In this document: piece after piece, positions 45,943 to 53,797 of the stretch
Position numbering within the stretch: the stretch's first letter is position 1
How the letters are laid out: every line of letters starts with the position of its first letter
From: Desulfuromonadaceae bacterium
GTDB taxonomy: Bacteria > Desulfobacterota > Desulfuromonadia > Geobacterales > Pseudopelobacteraceae
NCBI GenBank assembly: GCA_028681335.1
Contig: JAQUIT010000010.1
Location: forward strand, 62,001 to 126,000
Direction: 5' to 3'
DNA: 64,000 nucleotides
Program-made: the position numbers and the translations under genes
Notes under the pieces: generated by a model
The model's database searches: none
Told to the model about the DNA's origin: nothing
The model's input: only the letters and a program-made list of their open reading frames with translations

Positions 45943-46317
45943 GTGATACGATACATATGTGCAGCCCTTGCATTAAGCCTGGTCATAAGCTTTTCTGCAA
46001 GTGCCGAAGAGGTACAACCGAGCACACCGAATCATGCCAAAGCTACTACAGAGACACACTATCCACACATCGTACTGTACTCGGTAGCCTGGTGCCCACA
46101 CTGCCGCAAGGCAAAGGAATACCTGGCAAATCACGGCATCCCTTATGTTAACCGCGATGTTGAGGCTGATGTAAAGGCATTTGAAGATTTGACTATCAAG
46201 TACAACAGCACCAAGGTTCCGCTTATTGTTTTCGGCAGTGGTAAAGATGAGATTGTCATGAACGGCTTTACGCCCGAACTGTTTCAGGAAACATTACAGC
46301 AGGCCCTTTCAAAGTAG
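45943..46317 (+). CDS. Exported glutaredoxin-like thiol oxidoreductase
   Basis: 124 residues. A signal peptide (about 1-21, ending SASA) precedes a short linker and a glutaredoxin fold (about 45-124). The active site is CPHC (in AWCPHCRKAKEYL) and the cis-Pro region is STKVPLIV. Export implies a periplasmic redox role, for example thiol maintenance during cytochrome c maturation or metal handling. It is a single gene between divergent asnS and convergent dgkA. Confidence 0.85.
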   Translation: MIRYICAALALSLVISFSASAEEVQPSTPNHAKATTETHYPHIVLYSVAWCPHCRKAKEYLANHGIPYVNRDVEADVKAFEDLTIKYNSTKVPLIVFGSGKDEIVMNGFTPELFQETLQQALSK

Positions 46318-46346
46318 GGGCTCTCTGCACGCCCGCCTGAAAATAT

Positions 46347-47081
46347 TCATGCAAACATTTTGAAAAGCTGAAGAACAAGCAGGGTAATAACAGAACCGAT
46401 ACATGCGCCAATGACAACTTCGCGAAGCGTATGTATTTTCATCAGCAACCGCGAATGGCTTACCATAATTGCCAACAGCAGTGACAGTAGAGATATGAGC
46501 GGATCGTGAGTATTAAGCGATACCGCCGTGGCGATAGAAAAAGCAACGGCGGCGTGACCGCTCGGTATGCCGCCATGAAGCGGGGTACCGGTACCGGTGG
46601 CGCTCTTTACGATAATGACGATGATCACGACGATCAGTATCGCAATGACCGTGCCCATATCAGAAACAGTGCCAAACATCGCTAAAACCTCCCCATAGTA
46701 CGGCATAACATATTTTGCCAGAATCAGGTACCCCATGATAGCGGCACCGCAGGCTGTGATCAGCACGGCCCCGGCAGCCGTATCTTTTGCCGTTTTAGCC
46801 AGCGGATGATAGCCGGGAGAGACGAGATCGACAATCGCTTCTATCGCGGTATTAAACATTTCTGCGCACAGCACCGCCAGGATCGAGAGTGCGAGCAGGG
46901 CAAATTCCAGCGGCGTAACCTTTAAAAACAGAACTGCCAGCATCGCCGCAATAGCTGCAATGAAATGAATGCGCATATGCTTTTCAGTTCTGGCAGCGTG
47001 CAGTATTCCCTCTACAGCACAGTTAGCTGATTCTATAAACCGGTCGGGCTTAACAACCCTTCCTTCTTCAGAATTTTGAAT
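46347..47081 (-). CDS. DgkA-type lipid kinase fused to PAP2 phosphatase
   Basis: About 244 residues with two membrane modules. The N-terminal DgkA module (about 11-115; KPDRFIESANCAVEGILHAA, EMFNTAIEAIVDL, PLAKTAKDTAAGAV) phosphorylates diacylglycerol or undecaprenol. The C-terminal PAP2 phosphatase module has PSGHAAVAF and the RLLMKIHTLREVVIG motif. The first plain start (ATG 46976) would delete the amphipathic helix and the metal-binding Glu of DgkA. That region is encoded in frame upstream with no ATG, GTG or TTG, but an ATT at 47081 lies 8 nt after a perfect AAGGAG inside ybeY. The start is therefore inferred to be ATT. A kinase and a phosphatase in one chain suggests undecaprenyl or diacylglycerol recycling. 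Confidence 0.75.
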   Translation of the reverse strand: MQNSEEGRVVKPDRFIESANCAVEGILHAARTEKHMRIHFIAAIAAMLAVLFLKVTPLEFALLALSILAVLCAEMFNTAIEAIVDLVSPGYHPLAKTAKDTAAGAVLITACGAAIMGYLILAKYVMPYYGEVLAMFGTVSDMGTVIAILIVVIIVIIVKSATGTGTPLHGGIPSGHAAVAFSIATAVSLNTHDPLISLLSLLLAIMVSHSRLLMKIHTLREVVIGACIGSVITLLVLQLFKMFA

Positions 47082-47503
47082 AGCTGCTGCTCCTTCTGCT
47101 GCATTTTTTGTGCTTCAGCCTCACCGCTCCTCTCATGATCATAGCCGCACAGATGCAGGATTCCATGCAGCAACAGAAAGGAAAGGCGATCAAAAAACTC
47201 CATCCCAGCCTCTTCGGCCTCTCGGGCCGCAGTATCCGCCGAGATCAATACATCGCCAAGAGCGTGCGGGTTCACTCCTCCGCAGTCACCTTCCTGCAGT
47301 GAAAACGATATCACATTGGTAGGGCGATCTTTGCCAAGATACTCCCGATTAATGACCCGGATAGAGCGGTCCCCCACAATGGAAACAGAAAGCTCGGTCT
47401 CTTCAGGACATCCCAAGGCGCCTAAGATTCTCACTGCTACCTTTTTGAGCTGCAGAGTCTTGAAGTGGTGGCGCCTCTGGCGATTGTTCGTCAATATCAG
47501 CAT
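47033..47503 (-). CDS. ybeY: Endoribonuclease YbeY
   Basis: Zinc-dependent RNase for 16S rRNA 3' maturation and ribosome quality control. 156 residues. The HGILHLCGYDHE metal motif (H-x3-H-x5-H, about 115-126) is complete, with NVISFSLQEGD before it. The start has GGAG 9 nt upstream and lies inside pgpH, so the two genes overlap by 101 nt in different frames. The 3' end overlaps the inferred start of the dgkA/PAP2 gene. Confidence 0.93.
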   Translation of the reverse strand: MLILTNNRQRRHHFKTLQLKKVAVRILGALGCPEETELSVSIVGDRSIRVINREYLGKDRPTNVISFSLQEGDCGGVNPHALGDVLISADTAAREAEEAGMEFFDRLSFLLLHGILHLCGYDHERSGEAEAQKMQQKEQQLFKILKKEGLLSPTGL

Positions 47504-49859
47504 CAGGAACTACTCCATTTTCAGTTTTGGTAAGATCACGGGCTTCCACCTTTTTGGGACGATCCCCTCCCTTGGAGACCGGCTCTGGGTAATCAATGCG
47601 ATGATGAAAGATACCGTTCAAAATAGCGGTAAAACTCCTGGCTATTTCATGCAGGTTTTTGAGCGTCAGTTCACACTCGTCCAATTGACCGTCGATAAAT
47701 ATATTATTGATAAGCTTCTGAACCAGCCCCTGAATACGATCTGGAGAAGGATTTAAAAGGGTGCGCGAAGCCGCTTCAACACAGTCAGCCAGCATGACAA
47801 TCCCAGCCTCGCGGGTCTGCGGCTTGGGGCCCGGATAGCGAAAATCCTTTTCGTCAACAAGCTGACCTGACGCTGCCGCCTGACTCTTGGCCCGCTCATA
47901 AAAGAACTTTATCAATGTGGTGCCGTGATGTTGGCGAATTATATCGATAATAGGCTGTCCCAACCTGTTCTCTCGCGCCAACTCTGCCCCTTCTTTAATA
48001 TGAGAAACCAGAATCAGCGCACTCATACTGGGAGTCAGCTTGTCATGGCGGTTTTCTTCGCCAGCCTGGTTTTCAATGAAATACAGCGATTTTGATGCCT
48101 TGCCGATGTCGTGATAATAGGCCGCGACGCGAGCCAACAGAGGGTTGGCCCCGATTGATTCGGCAGCAGCCTCAACCAGATTTCCAACGACGATACTGTG
48201 ATGATAGGTCCCAGGGGCCTTGATCATCAGCTCACGAAGCACCGGTGAATTGAGATTCGCCAGTTCAAGCAGCTTGATATTGGTCGTATACTGAAAAAGC
48301 GTCTCAACAAGCGGAATAACGCTGGAAACAAGAGCCGCACTGACAAAACCGCTGAGCAGAGCAAACAGGGCGACATACAGCGTTTGCGTTGTGAAGATGG
48401 CATTATTAAGAATCTGAAACGATAACGCTAAAGCCAGGTTTACAGTCGAGACTTTCAATCCGGCGGCATAGACCGTACCACGACTGGTACAATGCCGGAC
48501 GCCGTGGGCACCGACGATACTTCCCAGCAGCGAATAGATCACAACGAGCATATTGTTATCAAACATGATCCCGAGTAACGGGGCGAGAATGGCGCAGTAA
48601 ACCAACGCAACTTCCGAGTTCATAAAAATACGGACAATCATCGCTCCGGCAGCAAACGGGAACAGATAGATGTAGCTTGCCGTCTCTACAGACGGAAACA
48701 CTGATCCAATATTATGAGTGATAAGGAGGGCGGTCTTAAAGCAAACAAAACTGAGGGCGATCAGAAGAGAGATGATAAGAACATCTTTGTTCGTTGGATT
48801 GAATTTTCGAATATTTTTACAGGCAAAACGGTAGGGAAAATAAAACAGCACGAGAATCAACCCAAAGGTTCCAAACGCCGTAAACAGCCGATTGCCGACT
48901 AGCTGACTACCGAATACGGCATCCAGTTTATGGGCCTCTTCCGCCGTAATCCGTTCCCCCACGCGTACAATCATTTCTCCCTTCTGGAGCTTAAAGAGAA
49001 CCGGGCGTACCGCCTCCATGGCATTACGTGCACGCACCTCAGAGGCTTCACGATTATAGAAAAGATTGGGAAGCAGGATTCTGGAAATCACTGCGGAAAT
49101 ACGAGCGTTATCAGATGCGGCTCCCACCCCGTTGAAGCTCCAACCGCCAACGATCCGGCGGGCCTCGCCAATATCCATATAACCGGTGGTGGAATCCCCT
49201 CCTCCGATGGGACGGCCATTATTATCCGACATTTCAAGTCCCCTATGGGCGTCGACCTGAAAAGCCTTCCCATCCAGAACTATTTTCCTTTGATACAGTT
49301 CGTTCAACAATTCTGCTGCACTTGCCAGAAATGTTTTATCTGACTTTACCCGGGCAAACGCCAGAATTTCTGCTTCACTCATATCCGCATCCAGCAGCGG
49401 CGTAAGTTGGGCCCGCAACTGAGAAATACTTTTCACGTTTTTTTCATCCCGGTCTGGATGAACCACCACAAGAGCCTGCTGCAGTTTGCCGGTAATAGCA
49501 CTAGGCACCTGGTTGCTCATATTATAAACAACCGGAGCGTTTTTACCGGCATCTTTACGCCACTGTTCCGTCAGCGCCTTGTCTTCTACAAGCAGGTCCT
49601 GGTTTACCCGGATATCGGAAGTGGCAATATCGCCTACTTTATAGGAAGGTTTTGTAATCTGCTGGCTTGGAAGGATCGTCAATGTCAGCAGCAGAGCAGT
49701 GGAGACAAGAAGAATAAAGCGGTTGCGGCCTGCCGTATCAGGATTGGAAAATCTCTTGATCAAAGAATCAAGCAGATTCGACCCGAGCTGGCTCAAATGT
49801 GTCAGAGTATGCTGTTCCTGCTTGCTGCCGTTTTGTTCAGCCATAGATAAATGCGCCAC
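47403..49859 (-). CDS. pgpH: PgpH-type 7TM-HD c-di-AMP phosphodiesterase
   Basis: 818 residues. A first membrane helix (about 48-66), a large extracytoplasmic 7TMR-HDED domain (about 75-315), seven membrane helices (about 325-525) and a cytosolic HD domain (about 560-735) with HHSIVVGNLVE, YYHDIGK and IRQHHGT. Firmicute PgpH cleaves c-di-AMP. Last comes a hydrophilic tail (EPVSKGGDRPKKVEARD) whose coding region is shared with ybeY. In many bacteria pgpH and ybeY are neighbours. Confidence 0.9.
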   Translation of the reverse strand: MAHLSMAEQNGSKQEQHTLTHLSQLGSNLLDSLIKRFSNPDTAGRNRFILLVSTALLLTLTILPSQQITKPSYKVGDIATSDIRVNQDLLVEDKALTEQWRKDAGKNAPVVYNMSNQVPSAITGKLQQALVVVHPDRDEKNVKSISQLRAQLTPLLDADMSEAEILAFARVKSDKTFLASAAELLNELYQRKIVLDGKAFQVDAHRGLEMSDNNGRPIGGGDSTTGYMDIGEARRIVGGWSFNGVGAASDNARISAVISRILLPNLFYNREASEVRARNAMEAVRPVLFKLQKGEMIVRVGERITAEEAHKLDAVFGSQLVGNRLFTAFGTFGLILVLFYFPYRFACKNIRKFNPTNKDVLIISLLIALSFVCFKTALLITHNIGSVFPSVETASYIYLFPFAAGAMIVRIFMNSEVALVYCAILAPLLGIMFDNNMLVVIYSLLGSIVGAHGVRHCTSRGTVYAAGLKVSTVNLALALSFQILNNAIFTTQTLYVALFALLSGFVSAALVSSVIPLVETLFQYTTNIKLLELANLNSPVLRELMIKAPGTYHHSIVVGNLVEAAAESIGANPLLARVAAYYHDIGKASKSLYFIENQAGEENRHDKLTPSMSALILVSHIKEGAELARENRLGQPIIDIIRQHHGTTLIKFFYERAKSQAAASGQLVDEKDFRYPGPKPQTREAGIVMLADCVEAASRTLLNPSPDRIQGLVQKLINNIFIDGQLDECELTLKNLHEIARSFTAILNGIFHHRIDYPEPVSKGGDRPKKVEARDLTKTENGVVPDADIDEQSPEAPPLQDSAAQKGSSENLRRLGMS

Positions 49860-49961
49860 TGTATGATTGGATTTCAGGTATTTACAACAAGTTATGGATT
49901 GTAATCTGATTACTCAAACGTGTCAATAAAACTACAGCAAAGAGAGGGGGGCACTGCGCGC

Positions 49962-50849
49962 TTACCCGCGGGGATGAATCTGTTGATGAAGGCGCTTAAG
50001 TCGTTCACGAGTAACATGGGTATAGATCTGGGTGCTGGCCAGGTCGGCGTGTCCCAACATAATCTGCACACTACGGAGATCCGCGCCGTTTTCAAGCAGA
50101 TGGGTCGCAAAAGAGTGGCGCAGAGTATGTGGTGAAATATTTTTACGGATAGCCGCCTGCTCTGCCCGTTTTTTTATGATATTCCAGAATGCCTGGCGGC
50201 TCATTGCTCCACCAAGGCGTGATAAAAACAGATAGGGACTCTGCCGTTGCGAGTCTGCCTTCTGCCGAACAGTGCCGAGATATGCAGCTATCCGCGCACG
50301 GGCTGATTCACCAATGGGAACAAGGCGCTCTTTATTCCCCTTTCCGACTGTTATCAGATATCCGGAATCAAGATTGACTTCACGCGACTTGAGATTAACC
50401 AGCTCAGACACTCGCAGACCGGTAGCGTAAAGCAGCTCAAGCATGGCAAGGTCACGCACATCCTCGCCCCGGGCACCCGAACAGACGGCAAACAGGGCAT
50501 CAACCTCGCGCCCGTCCAAAAACTGCGGCAATTTATGCAGCGTGCGCGGCGCCTCGATTATTGTGGCCGGATTACTGTCCGCATAACCTTCAATCATCAG
50601 AAATTTATGGAACATGCGGATGGCGGACAGACAGCGCGCGCGACTGCGCGGACCAATGTCCCGTTTCTGCAGTGTGCCCATGAAAGCAGCAATATCAGCT
50701 GCGCTTACATCGGCAGGCTGCTGCCGTCCTGATTTCTCAAGGAAATCCAGATAGCGGCCAAGGTCCAGACTATAGGCGCTCCGGGTGTTGGCCGAGAGCC
50801 CCTTTTCCACCGTAAGATAGGATATGAAGAGATCAAGGAAGTCGTTCAA
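49962..50849 (-). CDS. xerD: XerC/XerD-type tyrosine recombinase
   Basis: 295 residues, the exact size of the chromosome dimer resolution recombinases. N-terminal SAM-like DNA-binding domain (about 1-95; LISYLTVEKGLSANTRSAYSLDLG). The catalytic domain has Arg in TGLRVSELV, the HxxR box HTLRHSFATHLL, a His in GHADLASTQ and the nucleophile Tyr in IYTHV. It is single and not near att-like repeats, so a dif-acting enzyme is more likely than an element integrase. XerC and XerD cannot be told apart with confidence from sequence alone. Confidence 0.88.
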   Translation of the reverse strand: MNDFLDLFISYLTVEKGLSANTRSAYSLDLGRYLDFLEKSGRQQPADVSAADIAAFMGTLQKRDIGPRSRARCLSAIRMFHKFLMIEGYADSNPATIIEAPRTLHKLPQFLDGREVDALFAVCSGARGEDVRDLAMLELLYATGLRVSELVNLKSREVNLDSGYLITVGKGNKERLVPIGESARARIAAYLGTVRQKADSQRQSPYLFLSRLGGAMSRQAFWNIIKKRAEQAAIRKNISPHTLRHSFATHLLENGADLRSVQIMLGHADLASTQIYTHVTRERLKRLHQQIHPRG

Positions 50850-51004
50850 GCGTAATCTCTACTCATACATTTGACTTATGAAGTATTTTTTGTGTGGAGG
50901 GTAAAGACAAGATAACATCAGTTTCACCAACAACCCAACTTCACTCAGTATTAAAGCGAGTTGCTACACCTGTTAAAACAAGAGTTACACTGGAGGAAAT
51001 CCTG

Positions 51005-51064
51005 ATGTTAATACTCCCCAATTCAGGCAAAATCAGTATCACTTTACACTGTAAGAAGAAATAA
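51005..51064 (+). CDS. Possible 19-residue small ORF
   Basis: ATG at 51005 follows GGAGG by about 10 nt and opens 19 codons (MLILPNSGKISITLHCKKK) before TAA. The product is basic at the C-terminus and has no family. It lies in a 220-bp gap between the xer gene and the LysR gene. The ribosome site is good, but so short a frame could be chance; there is no other gene in the gap. Confidence 0.25.
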   Translation: MLILPNSGKISITLHCKKK

Positions 51065-51069
51065 CGTGT

Positions 51070-51981
51070 TTAGATAAAATGGTTTCCTGGTACAAAGACA
51101 TCCCGTATTTCCTTGATTAAACTATCAAGCAACGTGGTAGAAGTTGAGGCCGTGTTAACGATAAGAGTACGTTTATATGCGTGATCAAAACCGGTTACCA
51201 GATGGGTGCGTAAAGCTCCCTCGTCCACAAGTTTACCGACAACAGATCTGGAGACGAAAGCAAGCCCGTAACCTTCCCGTACCGAACTGATAATAAGGTG
51301 AAGGTCATCATAGTAAATCACCCTGTTGAACATAGAACAATCCAAGCCCATATTTTTTACATTGTATTCAAGTAACTTACTGGAACAACACCCCTCTTTT
51401 CTTGTATAAAGATCAAAGCGGGTAAGCTGATCAATTGACATGATCTTTTCAGTTAGCCCTAATTGTGGAGAACTGACAAAGACGACTTCATCACCAGGTA
51501 ATTCAAATGTCTGGAGATCACCAAAATCATAGTCAGAATTGTGCTCAATAACACCAACCTGATACAATCCCTTCGCCATCCCTTCTACAACCTTGTCAGG
51601 CATTTCAAATGAGAATTTCAGCTCCAGCATATCCGGCTTCATCAACATAAATCCCTTCATTATTTCAGGGAGATAGGTAATACCAAAGGAAGGTGTGCAA
51701 CAGAAGTTAATTCCATGTTTGGGGGAAAGCACACGAATATCATTCAGCAGATCATTTTCGAGCTGCAATATCTTCTCAGCCTTTTCTATTACAACCCGCC
51801 CCACATCGGTCGCAGTTAGTATCGGTCCACTACGATCGACAAGTGAATAACCGTACTGATCTTCCAGAAATTTTATTCTGCGTGAAACAGCAGACTGGGT
51901 AATAAAAAGATTCTCTGCCGCCTTTGAAAAGCTCCCGGTCGCAATAGATTCTACAAGTGTGCGTAAATACTCAGATTTCAC
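51070..51981 (-). CDS. LysR-family transcriptional regulator
   Basis: 303 residues. N-terminal winged helix-turn-helix (about 1-60; YLRTLVESIATGSFSKAAENLFITQSAVSRRIKFLED), then a linker helix and the LysR substrate-binding fold (about 90-295). The start is taken as GTG 51981 (VKSEYLRTL) with GGGGGA upstream; an in-frame ATG at 52032 gives an unusual Cys-rich extension (VCGGC). It is divergent from the ext-like rhodanese gene, the usual layout when a LysR protein controls the neighbour. The effector is unknown. This part of the window looks richer in A+T than its surroundings. Confidence 0.9.
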   Translation of the reverse strand: MKSEYLRTLVESIATGSFSKAAENLFITQSAVSRRIKFLEDQYGYSLVDRSGPILTATDVGRVVIEKAEKILQLENDLLNDIRVLSPKHGINFCCTPSFGITYLPEIMKGFMLMKPDMLELKFSFEMPDKVVEGMAKGLYQVGVIEHNSDYDFGDLQTFELPGDEVVFVSSPQLGLTEKIMSIDQLTRFDLYTRKEGCCSSKLLEYNVKNMGLDCSMFNRVIYYDDLHLIISSVREGYGLAFVSRSVVGKLVDEGALRTHLVTGFDHAYKRTLIVNTASTSTTLLDSLIKEIRDVFVPGNHFI

Positions 51982-52410
51982 CAGACATCCCCCGCAAACT
52001 TTTGTTTGATGACTCAAAACGCATGGAGTCATGACTAATTTTCGTTTTCATAATAGCAGATGGCAAGACTAAGATGCAGACAAAATTAATGGTAAAAGCG
52101 ATTTAAATCTGAAAATCGTTTTTTTACAGATTACGGGTAATAAATGACTGGCAACGGAGCTCAATTAGTTATGTCCTACCTGATTTCAAACAAGATTATT
52201 GCAATCATGCAGAGGAAACCTGTTTGCACACAGCCTGTATCATAACCACACCGCCGGTATAACCAACCGACGGTTTTTTTATGTTTTTATTTCATTGCAG
52301 CGAACTGACTCAAAATTCATTCGAAGGGAGGTGAAGGTACAAAGAGAAACCGTAAGACAGTGGACAATTGGTACTAGTTGTATTCTCACACTTTTTAACG
52401 AGGAGGAGTT
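51982..52410. other. Long divergent control region of the ext-like genes
   Basis: 429 bp with no convincing gene. It holds an inverted repeat CGATTT-N8-AAATCG (52099-52118) that is a candidate LysR-type operator, a terminator-like hairpin (52250-52280), and a strong Shine-Dalgarno-like GGGAGGTGA at 52326-52334 with no start codon at proper distance. The true ribosome site of the rhodanese gene is AGGAGGAG at 52401-52408. Confidence 0.5.
52250..52280 (+). terminator. Terminator-like hairpin in the ext leader
   Basis: ACCGCCGG pairs with CCGACGGT (one mismatch) across a 9-nt loop and runs into T6. It lies 130 nt before the rhodanese gene, so it may attenuate transcription of the operon instead of ending an upstream gene. 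Confidence 0.5.
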
Positions 52411-53739
52411 ATGTCGGAAAAGTTGATGAAGAAGGGCAGAGTGCTCATAGCAGCACTGCTTGGGACAGTAATGATTGCCGCACTTACCATATGGGGTTGC
52501 GGCACGAGTAGCTATGATGATCCGGCAGCTGGGGCTAACATAACCACAACCAAAACTGCCAATGCCTTGATTGATGCAGCAACTCTTAAAACGTGGATGG
52601 ATGAAGGCAAGGTTAACGCCCCTGTTGCTAACAACTATGACAGGGTTGTCATTCTTAGTGTTACCGGCCCTACAACCTCTGCTACAACTTCTGGATATAT
52701 TGGCTATAATACGTTGCACATACCAGGTGCGCAGCTATGGGATAGTACCAGTAAACTTGGTTACGCCCGCCGTGAAGCGGTTGCCGACATGAGTACAATG
52801 GTTCCAGATGGGGCTTCTATGGACGCCCTAATAAAAAGTTTTGGCATCAATAAATACACAACCGTTGTTTTCACTGTCAGCAAAAGCCAGAACTTCCTGT
52901 ATGCAGCTCGGGCTTACTTTACCTTCCGCTACTGGGGTTTCCCCAAGGATCGCTTAAAGGTTCTGAATGGCGGAGATGATGCTTGGGCCAACGCAGCATA
53001 CACTCTGACATCTGTTGTCCCTGAGATTACACCTTCAACGTATAGTGTTCGCAACATCTACACTGGTAATTACTCATCTTTTGGACTGCGCTACTCTATC
53101 GGCGACATGATCGCACTGGTTGATAAAGTCAACTTGGGAACAGAAAGTACCGCTGACCCTGACGGAATCACTATTTTGGATGCACGTGGACCAAATGCAG
53201 ACACAACTTATGATTATGACACAGCACATATTTTTGGTGCCACAAAAGACAATTACAATAGTTATGGCACGACGTCCGGTACCAACAACGTTGGCACTGT
53301 AGCAACTCCTGTTAATGCACCAAAAACTCGAACATTCAATGGCACTGCACCTCTTACCACCGCAGATAAGAAGATGAACATTGTATACTGTGTATCCGGC
53401 TATCGTGCATCTGTCCCATTCTTTGTTTTAGACGGCATCCTCGGCTGGCCGGTTAAAATGTATGATGGTTCCTGGGGACAATGGAGTAGCTACCAAGGAG
53501 TAACCAACTTACCGGATGTGAACGGAACTCCTTCTATGTGGCGAGTTGACATCAATTCACGTAGTGTCGGTTCACTAACCGGGTCTTTGCCTATCGCAGA
53601 CAATCTCTATCTGGGCTTCACATCAGTTCTTGATCCAGAAGCCAACCAGATTCTTAAAGCAGATAAAATCTATTTTTCGACCCCACCAGTCAGCACAACT
53701 ACAAGTGGAGGCGCTGCTGGTGGCGGCAGCGGCTGCTAG
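52411..53739 (+). CDS. extH: Two-domain rhodanese lipoprotein, ExtH-like
   Basis: 442 residues. A signal peptide ends in a lipobox-like IWGCG (Cys about 30). Two rhodanese domains follow: the first (about 50-210) has no catalytic Cys, the second (about 225-385) has the active loop CVSGYRAS (Cys about 330), the thiosulfate sulfurtransferase arrangement. The sequence ends in a Ser/Thr linker and GGAAGGGSGC, with Cys as the very last residue. It matches the exported rhodanese placed before the porin in Geobacter ext (selenite/tellurite reduction) operons. Anchored sulfur- or selenium-transferase activity is inferred. Confidence 0.78.
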   Translation: MSEKLMKKGRVLIAALLGTVMIAALTIWGCGTSSYDDPAAGANITTTKTANALIDAATLKTWMDEGKVNAPVANNYDRVVILSVTGPTTSATTSGYIGYNTLHIPGAQLWDSTSKLGYARREAVADMSTMVPDGASMDALIKSFGINKYTTVVFTVSKSQNFLYAARAYFTFRYWGFPKDRLKVLNGGDDAWANAAYTLTSVVPEITPSTYSVRNIYTGNYSSFGLRYSIGDMIALVDKVNLGTESTADPDGITILDARGPNADTTYDYDTAHIFGATKDNYNSYGTTSGTNNVGTVATPVNAPKTRTFNGTAPLTTADKKMNIVYCVSGYRASVPFFVLDGILGWPVKMYDGSWGQWSSYQGVTNLPDVNGTPSMWRVDINSRSVGSLTGSLPIADNLYLGFTSVLDPEANQILKADKIYFSTPPVSTTTSGGAAGGGSGC

Positions 53740-53797
53740 CATTTGAGGCTAATTATAGCATTTAATGTTCACATCAACGAACGAAGGAGAAACATAT

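Noticed and set aside
48714-48902. Plus-strand small frame inside pgpH.
   Set aside because: It is antisense to the membrane domain of pgpH with no ribosome site or family.
49962-50849. Phage or island integrase.
   Set aside because: Size and motifs match XerC/D, and there is no tRNA, att repeat or cargo nearby.
52200-52280. A GEMM (c-di-GMP/cGAMP) riboswitch in the ext leader, since Geobacter uses these before cytochrome genes.
   Set aside because: Only short resemblances (GGAAACC, GCACACAGCC) are present; the conserved GEMM core and tetraloop-receptor layout are missing.
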